Under the pieces are notes generated by a model. The model was not told the origin of the DNA. It searched no databases and was given only the letters and a program-made list of their open reading frames with translations. This document shows positions 1 to 13,470 of a DNA stretch of 64,000 nt, in pieces; positions within the stretch are counted from its first letter, which is position 1, and every line of letters starts with the position of its first letter. The DNA lies in assembly GCA_963921825.1 (NCBI GenBank), contig OY997593.1, positions 49,460,039 to 49,524,038 on the forward strand, written 5' to 3'. This stretch comes from Erodium maritimum (Eukaryota; Streptophyta; Magnoliopsida; Geraniales; Geraniaceae). Position numbers and translations under genes: made by a program.

Positions 1-328
1 ATGCCTTGGTCAGACGGGTATTCGTGGCGGTGAGCGAAAATGCTCATCCCCTTTACTACTTTTCCTACGGGTTGGTCGTGAGTTGGTTAGAAGGACATCT
101 CAAAGCTAGGGAGCTCATAGCGAGAGTCCGGGTTTTGGGCAGTATTTAGAGATGTACTCCTTTTGTACCGAACTTATTTATTTTTGGACCTGAGCGTAGA
201 ACTCATTTTATGTCAATTTCTGTTGTTAAAGAGCATTTGGGATGATATTTTTTGTTTTAAAACTGTTTCCATTATGAATTTCCGGTTCACGTCTCGAGTT
301 CGGTCAAAACCGGATTTGGGGCGTGATA
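1..328 (+). mobile_element. 3' end of a family-B LTR, cut by the window edge
   Basis: The last ~45 bases (about 284-328) are nearly identical to the reverse complement of the start of the complete solo LTR at 44939-47599, sharing GGTCAAAACCGGATTTGGGG and the terminal GGGGCGTGA. The final CA of the LTR reads TA here, so the terminus is mutated. The conserved LTR inverted repeat is at 29-49, 279 bp before this end, as in the other copies. The 5' part lies outside the window, so solo or full-length status and the target duplication cannot be judged. It sits inside LINE ORF1-like sequence. Confidence 0.75.
29..49 (+). other. LTR inverted-repeat module (partial family B copy)
   Basis: GGTGAGCGAAAATGCTCATCC, a slightly decayed inverted repeat, 279 bp before the LTR end. 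It is followed by CCTTTACTACTTTTCCTACG|GGT. Confidence 0.7.
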
Positions 329-700
329 GTTTCTGAATCCCCATGGTTCCCCTGTCAGTACTGGAGCTCGTTCTCTAGCCGTCTTGAAGAAGAAAGCCAC
401 TACTCCGTCCTCTAGAGGTCTGGCTTCCATTTGTCTCATCTCCCACAAGTCCTCCATCGAAGCGACCAGTGACTTCCAAAAAATGAACGAGTGGTAAAGA
501 CCTTTGCAGCAAGGGCATATGCAAAGTTTTTCCCCCATCCACAAACCTCCTGGGGGGGGGGGTACAATCACCTCCCTAATCCTTAGGTTCCCCATCGTGC
601 ATCCCAAACAGCCTTTTCCTCGCGAGTTGTTTGCTCACATCTCAAAACCTTGACCGGGCAAACATGAAGGGCCTCATGATGAATGTCTAACACCATGATG
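329..700 (-). pseudogene. LINE ORF1 fragment (DUF4283-like)
   Basis: The minus-strand reading contains MEARPLEDGVVAFFFKTA followed by RAPVLTGEPWGFRNY. This matches the layout of the DUF4283 domain in plant L1 ORF1 proteins (aromatic/basic strand, then a 'VL..GPW.F' motif). The frame runs straight into the LTR at 328, so the LTR probably inserted into this ORF and the remainder lies to the left of the window. An 11-G run at 552-562 lies in the fragment. The domain call rests on motif resemblance only. Confidence 0.5.
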
Positions 701-3060
701 GCCTCGTCATCAAGGACCTTTAATGGGGGATATCGAGCTTCTATTTCACTTCTCTGGTGAAAAATGATTGGATCCTATATGGGAAATCGTGGTCCTATAA
801 GCGGTCACCTTTCATTTTGGAAGACATCCACCTCCGTATTAATTTGACTACCCTCTTATTCTCCCATCTCTAAATATGGGTGAGAGTATTCAATCTCCCT
901 TGGCGGATTCACAATGTGAGGTTGGCAAACCTCCATGAAGTAACTAAGTGTTTAACAATTGAATTGCCCAGGCTCCATTCACTACAACACAATCCAATTG
1001 GATTTCCATACCATCCGGTCTATGCTCCGATATATACGATGCCCCTCTAATGTTACATATCTCAATCCACAATCATCCATACCTTCTAGGAACCCCGTTA
1101 AGAACCATTCAGGGTAAGGATCCCCTTAGCCACCATATCTTCATTTCCCATAATATTTATGATAATCTCCGATTACCATCCAAGGTCCATCCTAACGTCT
1201 CGCTAAGGTCTTCAAGAGATTCTAAGTTTCTGGGCATTGATCTCGTTTTGGGTGACCATAGATGCATGTCACGAGAAAAAACGGACCTTGCTCCTTGTTA
1301 TATAGAACATCAATGTAATTATTTCCATATGTTAATAATTTTCTTCCTCTTTCTTCCTCTATAACATCACTACACCCCCACTGGCTCCTCTATTCGGGAC
1401 CACCTGGAAAATCTCCATTCCCACATTTCTTTTAATTCCCTATACCACCTGAATATCAACTTTAGTTTCATATAAAAAAAAACTAAATCGAGCTTCTTTT
1501 GAATTATAAATTCGATGATGAACTGTTTGGCCCCAAGGTTCCTAAGCCCTCGTAGTTCCACAATATGACAATCATTGTGCTTGGCGGGGCTGCTTATCAG
1601 CCCTCACCAATACTATTGAGACGCCATCTTCAAGAGCAGGATTCTCCAACCCAAATTCCCTCGTTTGATCCTCACACTCATTGTTTCTCTTCTTACTCCC
1701 AACCCCCATACTACTTGTATTTTCTGTATCTGTCTCCATGAGACCCACTTGTCTCCCTTTGTTCTTCCATTTTGGTGGCCTCTTCTCCTTCCTGACCTCC
1801 CATTCCTTTACTCCTCCACCCTCTTGTACCAGACTATTCTTAGCATCCTTTTTCTCCACTGACCATACACCTTTCAAACTTATCCTTTTCCTTCACTTTA
1901 TCCTTCTCATTCACGGCACAAATAATGGTTGTGCCTCCCAAACCACCCTTTTGAATAACTACACCCTCCCGTGGTGTAGGGTTATCTAGTTCATGAATGG
2001 GGATACCCGTACCCTCCCTAATCCACGAGTCTATAGGCAAGCTTTCCCACGAACTCACATAGCCTATAGACCATCCTCTTGAGTTCTCAGTCCTCACCTT
2101 CTACCCAACCACATTGTTGTTCCAAGATCGCACCTCTCCCTCCTCAACACGATCCCGTGTCATGTCCCTCTGTCCTCCTCCAAACCTTAAAATTTCTGCT
2201 CTAGTATGAGGGCCCTATTTCCCCTTTATCTTTGGAAAAGATTCCTTATCAACAGTACATTCCTTCTTAATGTGGTTCAGACGCCCACAATAGAAACAAA
2301 AATCAGGGATCCTTTTCATATTGAATTCTGACCACCGTAGGGGCTTGATTTTTTCCCAACGTTATTTTAGTCATGTTCTTCAGAGACTTGTCTATCCTCC
2401 AACATATCTTTATTCTGATAAAAAATTTCCCGGGCTCTACCATCTTCGTTGCAATCAACCTCCAAAAACTCCCCCACCTTATTTCCAATTATTCCTCCTA
2501 CCTCTACAGTTAATGCCTTAAAATGTAGATTGGAAGCATGTATCCACAACGTAGTATACTCAAACTTTAATTCCTCCAACACATCATCCAATTTAATCAC
2601 TGTTAAAACAACTAAAGCTTTGTTAAACCCCTATGGTTCCATCTCCATAACCTTTCTTTGATTCCGATCATTTTTAAAGAAGCAGCTCGTTGTCTCCGGA
2701 GTCAAGGTTTGCGTCACCAAATTATGGATGTTTTGAGCATTCCATAAGTTCTTCGTAACTGATCGGAAGACATTGATCCAAAAGCTTTTCTCTGTCAACA
2801 CCTTAGCAGCAATATCATATTTATATTTATCTCCACTAAGATTCAACAACTCCTTAGGCACCACAGTGTCCTCATCGTCATTGTCAATGACTATGCCGAC
2901 AAGTTTTTTCTTGGATTTCCTCCAAACTTCCCAACCAAGCAAACCGATCGCAACTTGAAGTTACCCTCGAGCATTAACAACGCCGACACAATACTCTCCG
3001 CACAAACAATCGACGGCACCCTAAACTTCCAGTGCCTATTAAAACCGGGCAGAAGAAAAA
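700..3060 (-). mobile_element. Degenerate L1-type LINE: ORF1 and start of ORF2
   Basis: Reading down the minus strand, 3060-2300 encodes a DUF4283-type region (a frame with WINVFRSVTKNLWNAQN, then LTVEVGGIIGNKVGEFLEVD) and a CCHC zinc knuckle near 2290 (FCFYCGRLNHIKKEC). 2100-1572 is the variable ORF1 tail, ending in KQPRQAQ. At about 1560 the start of ORF2 endonuclease follows (RGLRNLGAKQFIIEFIIQKK, with the 'DLVF' strand), and endonuclease-like sequence with EIQLDCVVVNGAW continues to about 960. Several frameshifts and stops show it is dead. The RT part is missing. Its upstream end lies about 280 bp before the VHA-a start codon. Confidence 0.75.
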
Positions 3061-3336
3061 GTATTATGTTAGGTAAGTTTATATAAAACAAAATCTAATA
3101 AAAAAAATATTAAATCACTAGAGAGAGAAGATAAACCGAATTTCCCGCCTCCCAAAATTGCGATAAGGTAAGTTCTTGGACAACAGTAAAACGGCGTCGT
3201 AGTAGGTGACGGTCGTCTGTCGGTCATGTTAAGCTGCCGTAATGGGAAAGCATTATATAGGCCACGTTGAGAATGTTTGGTGAGTGAAAGCCGAAAGGCG
3301 AACCGCAACAACCACAGAACAGATCTCGCCGGATTG
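3061..3336 (+). promoter_or_regulatory. Upstream region and 5' UTR of VHA-a
   Basis: This is the only non-transposon sequence between LINE debris and the VHA-a start codon. It has an AT-rich stretch at 3085-3115 and a GAGAGAGAAGATAAA tract at 3120-3134. No unambiguous TATA box or transcription start could be fixed. The proximal promoter must be short, or must include LINE-derived sequence. Confidence 0.4.
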
Positions 3337-6300
3337 ATGGCGGAAGGAGGAGGAGGCACGATGGATCTGATGCGGTCGGAGCCGATGCAGTTGGCGCAAC
3401 TCATCATTCCGATGGAATCAGCCTACCGGACCATCTCCTACCTCGGCAACATTGGCCTCTTTCAATTCAAAGACGTAAGCACAACCCTGTACTATCTCCT
3501 TCTGCTTCATTTCTTAATTTATTGCCCAGCAGTGATCTCACATTTCAAAACCTACCGCCATTGCTGCCTGTTGCTCAGCTTCAATTTTTCTCCAGCTTTG
3601 TGCTTCTCTGTTTCTAATTTCACCCATAATTGACAAGATCCCTCTTTAACTACCTCACTTATGTTAAGATACTATGTGGGTTTGAAATGGAATGTATAGC
3701 CTTTGTTCCAATTTCATTCGCACAGTTCAAGAACAGTATGCTGAAGGGTTCCATCTTGCTGAAATGTTGGTTTGGATAATTCTTAATTAGACTTTTGAGA
3801 AATCAACTCTTAAATTTCTAGATTGCTCTTACAATTGGGGATGGAGAATCTATTATACCTAATGTAAGTTCAGGAGTGAAGTTCAGATGAAATGCATGCT
3901 ATTAAATGAACTGGTTGTGCCCTGTATGAGACGTGTGAATTAATCCATTTCTTCTTCAGAGTGTATAAGAGGCTTTGCCAAAAATATGAATGCCTTTATT
4001 TTTCGTGAATTTGTGTGAAGGATCCATTTTTCCATTAATTTCTGGTTTTGACATTTCATTGATTCATAGAGTGCATCTTTCCTATGCTGCAGCTCAATGC
4101 AGAGAAGAGCCCTTTTCAGCGTACTTATGCTGCTCAGGTGTGTTCACATTCTCCATATATTCAGTAGAATAAAACCTTCTTTTTGAGATTTATGTAAACT
4201 TTATGTAATTTTATTGTGCAGATCAGAAGATGTGGGGAAATGGCTCGTAGGCTACACTTCTTTAAGGAATATATGACAAAGGCTGGGATATCTCCATCTG
4301 CACGATCTACATCGAATGCTGATATTGATGTAGACAACTTGGAGGTACAAAGAAACATTGATCTAAATATAATAATGGATAAAATTATGTTTTGAATTAT
4401 TGGCCATTTTAGTTCCTAGGGTTTGAGAAAGTCATCATTTCAGTGTCGGAAGGTTTTAGGCAAACTTTCAGACAAATTATTGAGTAACACACATCCTTAG
4501 CGTTAGTCAACTGTTAAATACACTGATGTGACAACTTTCAGACAAATTACTGAGTAACACACATCCTTCTAAAATTATTTTTTAGCACATTGAATGGTTT
4601 ACTCACTGCAAGGAACTATTTTGACCCACTTCTTAAACTTTGGGGACTAAAATGACCCCCAAAAAATTTAAGGTAGGGATCAAAATAGCTAATAGTCCTT
4701 CTGTTTTTAATCATTTTGACTGCTGTTATTGCTAGGTAAAACTTCAGGAACTTGAGGCTGAGTTGATAGAGATGAACGGGAACAATGAAAAGCTGCAATG
4801 CTCTTATAATGAGCTTTTAGAATATAAACTTGTCCTGCAGAAGGTATGACTATTTTCTGCTATTATTGTATTGCCTCTTCTGTTTACTTAAGAGTGATAC
4901 TGTATTATATGTGTATGTAGGTTTTGTATATGCAGAAAAAAACTTTTAGTTGCAAATTATCATGTTTACTTTTTTCCTTGCTTAAGTCAGAATTGACTAA
5001 TACACGACATTTTTTTTTCCTTTCTTTCATCCCTCCCCTTCCATTTAGGCTGGTGAGTTCTTCCATTTGGCTCAGAGTGATGCCAATGTCCAGCAGGGAG
5101 AAATTGAAGACCAGCCACATAGCGAAAAATCTATCGATAGGCCTTTATTATGGGAGCAAGTAAAGATTCTTTCTTGTACCATTTTTCTTGAGTGTACTTG
5201 GGAAATCATACACTTTCATTTTGCAGATGCTTATGATTTGATCCCTATGTAGGAAATGACAATAGATCCATCAAAGCATGTTAAGCTGGGTTCTATTAGT
5301 GGTCTTGTTCGGAGAGAAAAATCCATGGCTTTTGAAAGGATTCTGTTTCGTGCAACCAGGGGTAATGTGTTTTTGAAGCAAGCTGTGGTTCAAGATCCTG
5401 TAATTGACCCCGTGTCTGGGGACAAGGTAGGCACCCGAAGTTTACCATGAAATGTTGTCTTGAAATATGTCCACATACATCTTTTTTTTAATTGAGTTCA
5501 CTTTAGCATACTTATTTAGTTCCTATTTTTTTTCCAATGTGAAGCTTTTTATAACTAGTGATGAGGTACTCTCCCTTTCTTGAATTGAGAACTGATAAAT
5601 CAATCTATTTATAGGTTGAAAAGAATGTTTTTGCTGTCTTCTATTCTGGAGAAAGAGCAAAGAACAAGATTGCGAAAATATGTGAAGCTTTTGGAGCAAA
5701 TCGTTATCCGTTCACAGATGACATAAGCAAACAATATCAGAAGATTGCAGAGGTACACCCCATTTCCTTAATGCTGAGTCAAGGATTTCTGGATACTCTA
5801 ACTTGACTGGTTCTCATTTAGTTTAAAACAGTCTAGTTATATTTTGACAATTAAGTTCATTTATCTTGGGTGGTGTTATGACTTGTAATTTATTTCATAA
5901 TTGTTTGTATGAATCATCTGGCTTTTTAATCAATACAATTGAATTTGCATCTATTTTTTTGTAAATGATAATTGAAGCATGATCCTGAATTGCTTACATT
6001 CATGTAATGACCTCAAATCTGAATTTATGATTTATGCTACTTGGTACTACATGTCTGAAAGACTTGATATACCATTCAGGTTCATCTGATCTTTGTGCAA
6101 ACAATTGCTAAAGATGATACTTAGGGATAACATAGGATAAAGGAAAGTCTTGTCTTGATAATTAAAATAGAGTCTCTCTCTGTACACCATTCTACAGGGA
6201 TGATCAGAAAGTCAGTTATGTTATTCTTGCATGTCTAACCTTGTATAAATATTTAGTTTGCATGCATTTTTCAATCTTGGCCTAATTGTGGTGTAGTTCC

Positions 6301-9300
6301 AGGTTATACTCAAAAGTGAAGTCATAATAACTATTTCCTGTACTTTTAGGTATCTAAAAGGATTTCTGAACTGGAGACTACATTAGATGCTGGACAGCTG
6401 CATAGGAGCAATCTGCTACACAAGATTGGCCTTCATTTTGAACAGTGGAATCTCCTGGTTTTTTATTTGTCTTTGCTCCTTTTCAATTGTGTATATTGAT
6501 TAGGTGCTTTTGGGGATTAGATTAGACCAAAATGCACCCTTTTCTGGCATTAAGCCTTGTTAAATCTAATTTACATAGGTTAAGAAGGAAAAATCCATTT
6601 ACCACACTCTCAATATGCTGAACATTGATGTGACCAAGAAGTGTCTCGTAGCTGAAGGTTGGTGCCCAGTTTTTGCAACAAGTCAGGTTTGTTTTCTCAC
6701 CTTGCTGTACTGGTCTGTTTGATGCAGCATACAAAGATTAATATTTCATGAATCAGGACTAGTTGAACTTATTCCTTATTGGATCTTTAATTGACTAGTG
6801 TTGAACTGTTACAGATTATACATACATTACAGCAGGCTACATATGACAGCAACTCACAAGTTGGGGCCATATTCCAAGTCTTGCATACAAAGGAATCCCC
6901 ACCTACATATTTCCGCACAAACAAATTTACTTCTGCTTTTCAAGAAATTGTAGATGCTTATGGGTGAGTTACCTTGAAATATGCCAAAACCTGTATTAAT
7001 TGAATGATGCTATCAGTACTGAGATATTCATTTTTATTCAGCAACATATTTTACCTTCTGTGTGTGGCTTTATACCCTACATATCAATGAGAAAATAGAA
7101 TCGCTTCATAAATTTGTTTTCCACATATATGTTGTGCAGTCGTGTTACTTAACTGTTTTGGCTATTTTATCAGTTGTTTAGATAATCTTTTTGCAGGGTG
7201 GCTAAGTATCAGGAAGCAAATCCTGGTGTGTACACTATTATCACTTTCCCCTTCCTTTTTGCTGTGATGTTTGGCGATTGGGGACATGGCATATGCTTGC
7301 TCCTGGGAACACTGTTTTTCATTATTAGGGAAAAGAAATTTTCAAGTCAGGTAATTGCTTCATGCACAAGGCTTGTTGTTGATTGTCATTTTGCTGTGCT
7401 TGGTTTTACTTGCTGCAAGGCTCTTCGTCTTACTCAACCATGTAATAGCAGAAGCTTGGAGACATCACAGAGATGATATTTGGGGGTCGATACGTTATTT
7501 TGATGATGGCAATATTCTCAATCTACACAGGATTAATATACAATGAGTTCTTTTCTGTCCCATTTGAATTATTTGGGTCCTCAGCATATGAATGCCGTGA
7601 CCTTTCATGCAGGTATCTATCAGTGATAAATTATGTTTATGTCTGTTTGATAACCCACTTGTCCTTTTCTCCAATGTTACCCGACTTGTCATATTTGCTT
7701 CAGGGATGCTACAACAGAAGGTTTAATAAAGCTGTCTGCCACTTATCCATTTGGTGTGGATCCCAAGTGGCATGGTTCCCGGAGTGAATTGCCATTTCTT
7801 AACTCGTTGAAGATGAAGATGTCAATTTTACTAGGAGTGGCCCAGATGAATCTTGGAATTATAATGAGTTACTTCAATGCAAAATTCTTTGAGGATAAAC
7901 TGAATATTTGGTGAGTATTCTTAACTGACCCCTTGCATGTTGAGCTTCAGCACCTTGTTCGTAGATGAGGTTCAGAAAAATATTTAAGTTGCTTTAGATA
8001 CCATGACAATTATGACATTAACATTGGTGATGTTTTTAGGTACCAATTTGTTCCGCAGTTTATATTTTTGAACAGCCTTTTCGGCTACCTCTCGCTCCTC
8101 ATAATAGTAAAATGGTGTGCTGGTTCAAAGGCTGATCTTTATCATGTAATGATATACATGTTCCTAAGCCCTACTGATGATCTGGGCGAAAACCAGCTTT
8201 TTATTGGCCAGAAGTTCCTTCAGGTTCAACCCTTTTCTCTCAGTGCTTACCGAACAGTAGCTTTCTCATGAAATACAAGCCGGACACTAATTCTATAATC
8301 CTTGGTTTCATTACCAGCTTATTCTACTACTATCAGCTCTTGTTGCTGTGCCGTGGATGCTATTCCCGAAGCCTTTTCTTATGAAAAAACAGCATCAGGA
8401 AGTATGCTCAAATTATTATTATTTTTTGCCTAATATAAAGTTGAAGCTGTTGTGTTATTCCTCTCTCTCTCTCTCTCTTTCTCATACACACTCACACACA
8501 CATAAACACACACTCAAGCACGAACTAACCTAACAAGTCTTGATATTATTATCCTTAGAGGCGCCAAGGTCAGTCCTATGCAATGCTTCAAAGCACAGAC
8601 GACTCTTTTGAAATGGAACAAGAATATGATTCCCATCCACATGAGGAGTTTGAGTTCAGTGAGCTCTTTGTTCACCAACTTATACATACAATAGAGTTTG
8701 TACTTGGAGCTGTGTCTAATACGGCTTCATATCTACGGTTATGGGCACTCAGGTCGGTAGATGACAACTTGAAATCTTTTCATGCCACATTTTAAGCTGC
8801 AAATGTTGTTTTTAACCAAAATAAATAAATAGTAGACTCTTATAATCAATCCCACAGTCCGATAAAACCGTGGGATACTGCAGGAATTAAATTGTCTGCA
8901 TCTCATCATTAGTGTAAATTTACTCATAGAGTCCATAGTTCCTTCCATTTTCTGTGTTAATTACTGACTGTCATGTTTTCATTTTGATCAGTCTAGCTCA
9001 TTCAGAGTTGTCCAGTGTATTCTATGACAAAGTTTTGCTTCTGGCCTTGGGGTAAGTTATTGTGTAAATGGCATGAGACATTGAGTAAGCACATTTACTG
9101 ACCATCATGTGACTGCTGCAGGTTCAACAATACAATCATTCTTATAATTGGCATAATTGTTTTTATATGTGCCACTGTGGGAGTGCTCCTAGTGATGGAA
9201 ACCCTGAGTGCATTCCTGCATGCCTTGCGGCTTCACTGGGTAGAGTTCCAGAACAAGTTTTATGAGGGAAGTGGTTACAAGTTCGACCCATTCTCATTTG

Positions 9301-9326
9301 CATCACTGAATGAGGAAGAAGAATGA
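3337..9326 (+). CDS. VHA-a: V-type proton ATPase subunit a (Vo sector), 816 aa, 18 exons
   Basis: This is the membrane stator and half-channel subunit of the vacuolar H+-ATPase, which works with the c-ring to move protons into the vacuole or trans-Golgi lumen. Coding exons read as 3337-3474, 4093-4137, 4222-4344, 4736-4843, 5049-5159, 5253-5426, 5615-5752, 6350-6457, 6579-6686, 6815-6963, 7197-7350, 7452-7612, 7704-7910, 8040-8223, 8318-8401, 8559-8752, 8992-9051 and 9122-9326. All introns are GT-AG, phases agree, and the total is 817 codons with stop. The cytosolic N-half begins [19 protein letters not shown] and includes [18 protein letters not shown]. Hydrophobic segments start near residue 420 ([17 protein letters not shown]). 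The segment [19 protein letters not shown] holds the essential channel arginine at Arg724. Length is close to the ~820 aa of plant homologues. The MAEGG-type N terminus resembles the tonoplast a2/a3 isoforms more than a1, which is an inference. No disabling mutation was seen. Confidence 0.96.
4379..4700. repeat. Repeat-like insertion in VHA-a intron 3 with internal direct repeat
   Basis: Two ~36-bp direct copies containing ACTTTCAGACAAATTA are at 4471-4506 and 4533-4568, differing by one T/C change. The segment is bounded by 'GGCCATTTTAGTTCCTAGGG'-like and 'GGGGACTAAAATGACCCCCA'-like sequences, a pattern common in short non-autonomous plant repeats. The ends and a target duplication could not be fixed. 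Confidence 0.4.
8460..8525. repeat. CT and CA microsatellite in VHA-a intron 15
   Basis: A (CT)n run at about 8462-8480 grades into CACACTCACACACACATAAA-type repeats up to about 8520. It lies in the intron between the exons ending at 8401 and starting at 8559, before the acceptor, and does not touch coding sequence. Confidence 0.85.
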
Positions 9327-9896
9327 TAGATAACACTGCTTGAAGCACTAATACACACAAAGCATAGGAAACAGAAATCAATCATATTGTATTCGTTCAA
9401 GTACAGAAATTGGCCTACATAGCATTGAGACCAGAGTCGCCTTACTGGATTCAGAGCTTTCCTTTTCTCTACTCCAAGGTGTCCTGATATGGATCTTTGT
9501 CTGTCTGGTGTTAGTTGAGGTTTGCAGCTCAAGTATGACAGGCAATTCCATCTTCTTGTGCATTTCCACGGTTATACATTCTACACTGTCCAGTGATCTG
9601 TTGTAATGTACTGTGAAAACTTAAAGTATCATTTTGTAAAACCCTGCAAATTTGGGAATCTGTAACTAGTCCAGTCAAATATACATTGTTGGGCCAATGA
9701 TACAGAATCTGAAATAGACAACATTGATTCTTGGCATAATAGATATATTACAAATAAGTTGCCTCTGTCCATGCAAATCCAAATCTAGGAATGATGATAT
9801 TGTACTTGATGGTGCTTTCATTTCATATTTACAGAAAAAGGTCCACTTCCTTTAGCACACCATACAGAACACAGATAGTATTAAGCTGTTGATTTA
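9327..9896. other. Intergenic 3' flanks of the convergent VHA-a and RD19-like genes
   Basis: This 570-bp stretch lies between the two stop codons and must hold both 3' UTRs. It is AT-rich without long ORFs of interest and shows no transposon hallmark. Short distance and convergence make overlapping transcripts possible, but nothing in the sequence proves it. Confidence 0.7.
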
Positions 9897-11859
<1,963 letters not shown>

Positions 11860-11948
11860 GAATGTGGAAGAAAGGAAAATGTCTCCTCTGAATATAGAAT
11901 ACAAGAGACAGTGAAGAGATATTTATTTGTATGGAGCTGATTGGTGGG

Positions 11949-11977
11949 TATATTATAGACGTGAGTGTTGACACGTA
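11949..11977 (-). promoter_or_regulatory. Putative TATA box and ABRE-like element of the RD19-like gene
   Basis: On the minus strand TATAATATA lies at 11957-11949, about 90 bp before the start codon. TACGTGTC, an ACGT-core element like those bound by ABA-responsive bZIP factors, lies at 11977-11970, just upstream. Spacing suits a transcription start near 11920. RD19-type genes are known for drought response; control by ABA here is an inference. Confidence 0.5.
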
Positions 11978-12069
11978 GCCGTAACATGATTGGAGCAAGT
12001 TGATGAACCAAAGACAAGGCATCAGATAAAGGTTGCTTCATATTTATGAACTCTCGGATGTTATTCATA

Positions 12070-12500
12070 ATTACTTTTTTCTTTTTGAAAGAAGGATATT
12101 TGTATTAAATCCATGACAAAGCCTCGTTGAGGGTAATCAACTCTATCATCTCCGGGTCATGGTGTCTTGGGAGACTTTGCAGTTAGTAGTCACCGTCCAA
12201 CCTAATTCACTGCGACATATCATTCCGCCCCCCACATCTTCTCGGTCCCACCATTGCGCCATCCACATTAACCTTAATTTCACCAATCAGTCTTCGTGAC
12301 GCTGCGAATAGAAACCCAAGGGGGAACGCAGCTCCAAAAACACTGACCGCGTATCCTCAAAATCGTCGTTGATCAGCGACTCACCAAGATAAAGACGATG
12401 TCACTGCAAACCAAACCACACCCTATCTAAACCTCACAAATCGCTAGCAAACACAATGCCTCATTGCAAGGGCTGCGACCTAGTTCCGGCCGACCCTCCC
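12070..12500 (-). mobile_element. 3' remnant of a LINE (RNase H end)
   Basis: A T-rich stretch at 12075-12086 would be the poly(A) end of a minus-strand insertion. Just inside, the minus strand encodes IKVNVDGAMVGPRR, close to KVNVDGATGGPI in the RNase H region of the larger LINE at 16.4-24.9 kb. Frameshifts are present. The inner boundary is unclear. Confidence 0.55.
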
Positions 12501-12702
12501 AACCCGATACATATATTTTTTTTCATGTGTGCATAGTGGTTTCAATTGAATGTATCAAGGAATGATTAACCCTTTAGTTTTGGATTGCTCGTATAATAGT
12601 TGACTTGACAAAGTGAATCAACGGAGCATATAGGTAAATATTTTTTTAATCATGCCACTTTTAACTTTGAACTTTGAATCTGGCATGTCATCACTAATTA
12701 AG

Positions 12703-13008
12703 CTACTGCAACGAGGTCATTCTTGTAGAAAGTGACAAAAATGCAAGACTTTTTGGTAGTGTCGTAATGAAAGTTGATGTGTTGCAAGTCTTCAAGGCAA
12801 AGCTAACAACATTGGACTGACATATCTTGAGCCAGTAAGTTGGAAATTGATAAATCCAAAAATGCTTCTCTTTTACGATCTTCTGCCTACTAATAGCAAC
12901 AGCTCCACCAGAAACACGCCGATCAGTGAAGAGTTCGGCTAGAAAGTTTGGGGGGAAACTAGCAGGATAGCCTCTTCCAAAATTTTCTTTTGCAGTCTGA
13001 CTTTCCAT
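12703..13008 (-). other. Unassigned 101-aa ORF, possible gene fragment
   Basis: The frame starts MESQTAKENFGRGYPASFPP and continues with FLAELFTDRRVSGGAVAISR and FWIYQFPTYWLKICQSNVV. Composition looks protein-like rather than random, but I do not recognise the family. No start context, intron partners or transposon ends support a complete gene. It lies between a LINE tail and the Harbinger element, so it may be part of a degraded repeat or a captured gene fragment. Confidence 0.25.
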
Positions 13009-13470
13009 TTATTCTTAATGAAAATGTTATATTACAACATTCTTTTTAAATAACGTATGGTCTTTAAGACCATCCACAATGGGGTCTTGTCGGCATTGAA
13101 TCGAACATCGACGACGAAAAAGAAGCTTTTCAACATCGAGTTGTCGAATCAAAGTCGTATCTCGCGTCGAATCGAGAGCACATGTTTAGACAGTTTACAA
13201 TTCAGTAAACCGTTTGCAAAGTCGTTTATGCAGAATCTCCGTTGAGCGCCCGAATCAGTGAGCGACACGTGGATAGATTCGGCGCGCCGAATCTGACAAT
13301 GTGCGACTATTCTGCCACGTGTCCGAGTCAGCAGATTCGGTTGACCAAAATAAATAAAAAAATTTATTTCATATTTTTTTCCTATAAACAAATACCCTAT
13401 TAGTTTGTTCAAAATTGTATCCCAACACCATAAATTTAATTGTTTTCTCTCTACAAATTGTATTATTGTT

